Shown here in pieces: positions 6,689-9,745 of a DNA stretch of 9,745 nucleotides (position 1 is the first letter of the stretch; each line of letters opens with the position of its first letter). This stretch comes from Rhodospirillales bacterium (lineage in GTDB: Bacteria > Pseudomonadota > Gammaproteobacteria > Steroidobacterales > Rariloculaceae), in the NCBI GenBank assembly GCA_024640665.1, contig JAHEEO010000109.1:1-9745 (forward strand), in the 5' to 3' direction. A model generated the notes under the pieces. That model ran no database searches and was not told the DNA's origin. It saw only the letters and a list, made by a program, of their open reading frames with translations. A program made the translations under genes and the position numbers.

Positions 6689-9291
6689 GTCTGGCGCGCG
6701 TTGGAAACGCTTTCTTTGAGCTGTGTCGCCACGTGAACAAATCGTCTTCCAGGTAGCGCGCTGAGCACTGACAGCGAAACTGCAGCGATATGCGGCAACG
6801 CAAAAATCACTAATAGCGCGCACCAAGTGTTGCGATCAACGCCGTAGGGCGCATTCAAGTATGTTGCTGCTGCACAAATCAGCAGCGTGAGGGCAAGGAA
6901 CGCCTCGCTCGCAACGGCTGCAAGCGCACCCAGCAAGTTGTCTTTATTTGCCAGCTTTGGTGTCCGCACAAAACGAGCATGACTGCCAACCACTCCCGCA
7001 AGCACGGCGCGCCCCGTCACAAAGACTAATGACAAACCTGAAACAATAGCCGCCAAAGTTTCAAATACGCTTGCACGCACTTCGCCTACATATAGGCTCG
7101 CCATCTTTATCAGCTTGAAAAAGAACAACGCCAACACAAAACTCGAAAACATAGCGACTGGCGGCAAAAATTCCTGCGGCCGAAAGTACATCAGCGCAGA
7201 CCAGCCAATCGCAATAAGGTTGAAAATCAAATTCAGGCCATCACCAAGCCAAGCAGCCCACCCGGTTAAAAAATGGAACCGCTGCCCGAGGGTCAACGCT
7301 GAAGCTTCCAACCCGAGCAGCTTCTTGCCATGCTGCCTGAGAATCTGCGTGGCGCCGAGCGCCCAACGATAACGCTGAGACCGGTAGTCTCTGAATCTAT
7401 CTGGTGTCAGCCCTTGCCCAAAACTTTCGGCCACATAGACTGAATCGTAACCATGCTCCAACATTCTGAGCCCGAGTTCAGCATCTTCGGTAATAGTCCA
7501 TTCCGCCCAAGCGCCCACTTCACGCAATGCGCTTGCACGAATCAAAGTCATGGTGCCATGCTGAATAATGGCGTTGCGTTCGTTACGCGTCACCATACCG
7601 AGACTAAAAAACCCACGATATTCAGCCTCGCAGAAACGTTTGAATATCTGCGAGTGATGGTCACGGTAGTCTTGCGGCGCTTGTACCAACGCCGTTTTTG
7701 CGCCGCCAAAATGGGGCACGAGACGTTTGAGCCAATCAGGTTTCACACAATAATCGCTGTCAATGACCGCAATAATGTCAGTATCGTGTGCAGTTCGTGA
7801 CAAAGCATAGTTAAGTGCGCCCGCTTTGAAACCCGACAGCGGAGCAACATGAAAGAATCGAAACTGATCGCCTAGCCGTTTGCAGCATGCCTGCACGGGC
7901 CGCCACATAGTCTCGTCACGAGTGTTGTTATCTATAACAAGCACTTCAAAATTCGGGTAGTCGAGTTGGGCGAGCGCCTCGAGCGTCGCAGCCACCATGG
8001 CAGGCGGCTCTTCATAAGTTGGAACGTGAATCGACACTTTCGGCCAGTTCTGACGAGCGGCATTGCTTGGAGTTGAAACAGCTCGCAGTCGCGGTGCATA
8101 GCGTGCTTCTGCCCACTCGTGAACCTCGACAAAGATAAGCAGGATCATTGCCAGAATTCCGGACAGCAACACAATCGCCGCTAACACACTGCCGAATGTC
8201 CAGTACTGATCGAGATAGTCGTTCATACTCCAGACGACGGCGTTTGCCACAATCAAACTCGCACTCGCTAACAGCGCAGTTCCCGCTTTGCGCATGCTGT
8301 GCGCACCCGCTGTAAGACCGAAGAAAACCAGCGTTGCCAGGCTTGCTGCTATAAGGGCGAGCCAGCGTGCATTGGGAAACGCCACCAAGTCTTCTGCCAA
8401 TGCATATTTTGCCTGGCGACGCCCGTCGAACAATCCCCAATATGCACCGACCTCACCTTCATCGATGCGTTTCCAAGGCTGGTCGAACGCTTCCATCAGA
8501 TAGTAGTCGTAGCCGAATTCCTCTGCGCTCGACAGAAAGCGCCGTAAGAAAATCTCCGCGTCCTTTCGCGAGGCTCCGGCAACATTGCGCATACGCCCGT
8601 TGCTCGGCCATCCAACTTCGCCAATCAAAATAGGAGTATCCGTCAATACTGATTCGAGCTGCTCCATTCGAGCATCAACGAGCCTTACGGCTGCAGCAAC
8701 TGGCACGCCCTCCCAATACGGCAAATGATGCACTGCGGCAAAGTCGACAAATTCTGCGAGTTCGGGATTCGCTAGCCATATGTGCCACGGTTCGGCAGTG
8801 CCTACGGGGACGCTGAGTTCGTCGCGAAGCATGGTCAGATACGCCGCCAGCTCTGCAACTGTCAGCGCTTCGGTCAACAACGTTTCATTGCCAACGATGA
8901 CACGCTGAATATTCGAGTTGTTGGCAACGGCCCTTTTCAATTGCGCGATACGCGCCTGATTGGCCGTGCGATCGCCATCGAGCCAAATGCCTGCCGTGAC
9001 AAACAGACCAAGCGTTGCTGCAATGCGCGGAATTTCAGCCAGCGTTCCGTCCAGCGAATAAGTACGAATGGCAGTGCTGTGTTCAGCAATGATGGCCAAG
9101 TCAGCCGCAATCTCGGCTTCGGTTGGAAATTGCTGCGCTTGCGGCGACTTCCCCGGCTGCATGGGCGAATACGCGAATCCGCGGATTGCACCACGCCATG
9201 TGGGCTCATCGAGGGGTTGATTCGCTGCTTCCCATGTCATGAAGGTCGCAGCAAAGATCACCACAATAAAGGCAAGTTTTTCGATCGTCAT
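6685..9291 (-). CDS. Bifunctional GH17-GT2 beta-glucan synthase/transglycosylase (NdvB/NdvC-like)
   Basis: The product is 868 residues. A membrane anchor (about 5-19) precedes a GH17 domain (about 33-305) with proposed acid/base Glu136 in VGNE and nucleophile Glu225 in IGEVGWPS; this part should face the periplasm. Membrane segments at about 308-328, 338-355 and 368-390 lead to a cytoplasmic GT2 domain (about 415-650) with Asp454 (VIDNNT), DSD at 511-513, TED ending at Asp603 and QRYRW at 639-643, the processive-synthase signature. About five more membrane helices follow (672-700, 712-732, 745-768, 788-812, 823-845). Known GH17 domains of such fusions in Pseudomonas, Azotobacter and Bradyrhizobium act as beta-1,3-glucan transglycosylases, so the protein probably polymerises UDP-glucose, exports the chain and then branches or elongates it. 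The exact linkage cannot be read from sequence. ATG at 9289-9291 has only a weak AGAAG before it. All catalytic residues are intact. Confidence 0.93.
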   Translation of the reverse strand: MTIEKLAFIVVIFAATFMTWEAANQPLDEPTWRGAIRGFAYSPMQPGKSPQAQQFPTEAEIAADLAIIAEHSTAIRTYSLDGTLAEIPRIAATLGLFVTAGIWLDGDRTANQARIAQLKRAVANNSNIQRVIVGNETLLTEALTVAELAAYLTMLRDELSVPVGTAEPWHIWLANPELAEFVDFAAVHHLPYWEGVPVAAAVRLVDARMEQLESVLTDTPILIGEVGWPSNGRMRNVAGASRKDAEIFLRRFLSSAEEFGYDYYLMEAFDQPWKRIDEGEVGAYWGLFDGRRQAKYALAEDLVAFPNARWLALIAASLATLVFFGLTAGAHSMRKAGTALLASASLIVANAVVWSMNDYLDQYWTFGSVLAAIVLLSGILAMILLIFVEVHEWAEARYAPRLRAVSTPSNAARQNWPKVSIHVPTYEEPPAMVAATLEALAQLDYPNFEVLVIDNNTRDETMWRPVQACCKRLGDQFRFFHVAPLSGFKAGALNYALSRTAHDTDIIAVIDSDYCVKPDWLKRLVPHFGGAKTALVQAPQDYRDHHSQIFKRFCEAEYRGFFSLGMVTRNERNAIIQHGTMTLIRASALREVGAWAEWTITEDAELGLRMLEHGYDSVYVAESFGQGLTPDRFRDYRSQRYRWALGATQILRQHGKKLLGLEASALTLGQRFHFLTGWAAWLGDGLNLIFNLIAIGWSALMYFRPQEFLPPVAMFSSFVLALFFFKLIKMASLYVGEVRASVFETLAAIVSGLSLVFVTGRAVLAGVVGSHARFVRTPKLANKDNLLGALAAVASEAFLALTLLICAAATYLNAPYGVDRNTWCALLVIFALPHIAAVSLSVLSALPGRRFVHVATQLKESVSNARQT

Positions 9292-9305
9292 CTTCTGATG
9301 GAAAC

Positions 9306-9361
9306 GATGCTGCTGCGCCTGTCCAATGCTGCTCGCTTATCGAATGCTGCGGCGCTTATCG
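9306..9361. repeat. Three degenerate 18-19-bp tandem repeats upstream of the glucan synthase
   Basis: Units lie at 9306-9324, 9325-9342 and 9343-9361. Each starts with (A/G)ATGCTGC. The second and third also share CGCTTATCG at their ends (9334-9342 and 9353-9361); the first has only the front part. They sit 15-70 bases before the glucan synthase start codon, in its leader or promoter. They could be repeated regulator sites or a short slippage duplication; the sequence does not decide. Confidence 0.7.
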
Positions 9362-9362
9362 A

Positions 9363-9404
9363 TGGCGCCGTGCTGCACGGCAGAAACCTGGCAGCACGGC
9401 GCCA
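9363..9404. repeat. Perfect 14-bp inverted repeat, possible terminator or attenuator hairpin
   Basis: Arms at 9363-9376 and 9391-9404 are exact reverse complements, GC-rich, with a 14-base loop. It lies 30 bases after the stop of the dehydrogenase gene and about 70 bases before the glucan synthase start on the same strand. No T-run follows on either strand, so it is not a standard intrinsic terminator. A second palindrome, CCGTGC-T-GCACGG (9368-9380), overlaps the left arm, so two alternative pairings are possible. Confidence 0.85.
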
Positions 9405-9433
9405 CTAATCGCTCAAGAAACCTTAAGCCAGCG

Positions 9434-9745
9434 CTACTCGTCAGTGGGCTCGAGCCGCAATATTTCGCTGGGTTGTCCATAGATGTTATCGATGGCGAGA
9501 TACACCAGACCGTCGGGCCCGGTTCGCACATCGCGGACACGATACTGGCCAACCAACAGAGGCTCGCGGCCAATTAAGGTCTCCCCCGCCAGCGAGATTC
9601 GGACGATGCGCTGATAGTTGCCGGACATGCCGCCAATAAATGCATTACCCTGCCAATTCGGAAACTCGTCGCCCTGGTAAAAAGTCAGGCCCGACGTACC
9701 AATCGATGGCACCCAAAAGGCAACCGGTTGCTCCATGCCTTCGCG
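9434..9745 (-). CDS. PQQ-dependent sugar dehydrogenase (glucose/sorbosone type), C-terminal part
   Basis: Only the last 103 residues and the TAG stop (9434-9436) are in the window; the gene begins beyond the right edge. The visible part matches the end of the soluble beta-propeller aldose sugar dehydrogenases (YliI/Asd family): a GMEQPVAFWVPSIGTSGLTF segment, then FPNWQGNAFIGGM, a basic-acidic VRDVRTGPDGLVYLAIDN block that corresponds to the family's R-x-R-D-V...GPDG motif, and an EILRLEP tail. Family members oxidise aldoses in the periplasm with pyrroloquinoline quinone and calcium. The N-terminal signal peptide and most cofactor ligands are outside the window, so activity cannot be judged. 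It is on the same strand as the GH17-GT2 gene, 142 bases upstream of it, with a hairpin between; shared transcription is possible but unproven. Confidence 0.88.
   Translation of the reverse strand, partial: REGMEQPVAFWVPSIGTSGLTFYQGDEFPNWQGNAFIGGMSGNYQRIVRISLAGETLIGREPLLVGQYRVRDVRTGPDGLVYLAIDNIYGQPSEILRLEPTDE

Noticed and set aside
9363..9404. Calling the inverted repeat an intrinsic terminator
   Set aside because: Neither strand has a T-run after the stem; it is kept as a repeat with open function.
8782..9408. A 208-codon open frame on the plus strand antisense to the GH17 domain
   Set aside because: The translation shows no domain, and the opposite strand encodes an intact GH17 domain. 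It also runs across the intergenic repeats, which does not look like a real gene.

Overview
The window looks like a Gram-negative bacterial chromosome segment, probably proteobacterial and possibly gammaproteobacterial. It has Sec and Tat export signals, a PQQ-type sugar dehydrogenase, and a bifunctional GH17-GT2 glucan synthase of the kind known from Pseudomonas, Azotobacter and Bradyrhizobium. There is no rRNA, tRNA or other taxonomic marker, so this placement is inference. The whole window is coding-dense and moderately GC-rich. I see no insertion sequence, phage gene, CRISPR array or RNA gene.

Left half (1-4781, minus strand): a tightly coupled three-gene unit. It is read in the order ankyrin-repeat protein (548 aa, Sec signal), then a planctomycete-type DUF1587/1595/1592/1588/1585 protein with two CxxCH haem motifs (812 aa), then a Tat-exported DUF1552 protein that runs off the left edge. 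The first junction is an ATGA overlap and the second is a 3-base gap, so the genes are almost certainly co-transcribed and translationally coupled. All three products carry export or membrane signals, which suggests one envelope or periplasmic system. Its biochemical function is not established for these families.

Middle (4782-5089): a 308-base divergent intergenic region that must hold the promoters for the left operon and for the rightward gene.

Right half (5090-9291): two convergent genes that share the palindrome CTAG as their overlapping stop codons. The plus-strand gene (532 aa) is a membrane-anchored alkaline-phosphatase-superfamily protein of the LtaS/OpgB type, a candidate phosphoglycerol or phosphoethanolamine transferase. 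The minus-strand gene (868 aa) is a GH17-GT2 beta-glucan synthase. Together they suggest synthesis and decoration of a periplasmic or exported beta-glucan, although they lie on opposite strands.

Right edge (9292-9745): the C-terminal 103 residues of a PQQ-dependent sugar dehydrogenase. A 142-base intergenic region separates it from the glucan synthase and contains a perfect 14-bp inverted repeat and three degenerate 18-19-bp tandem repeats.
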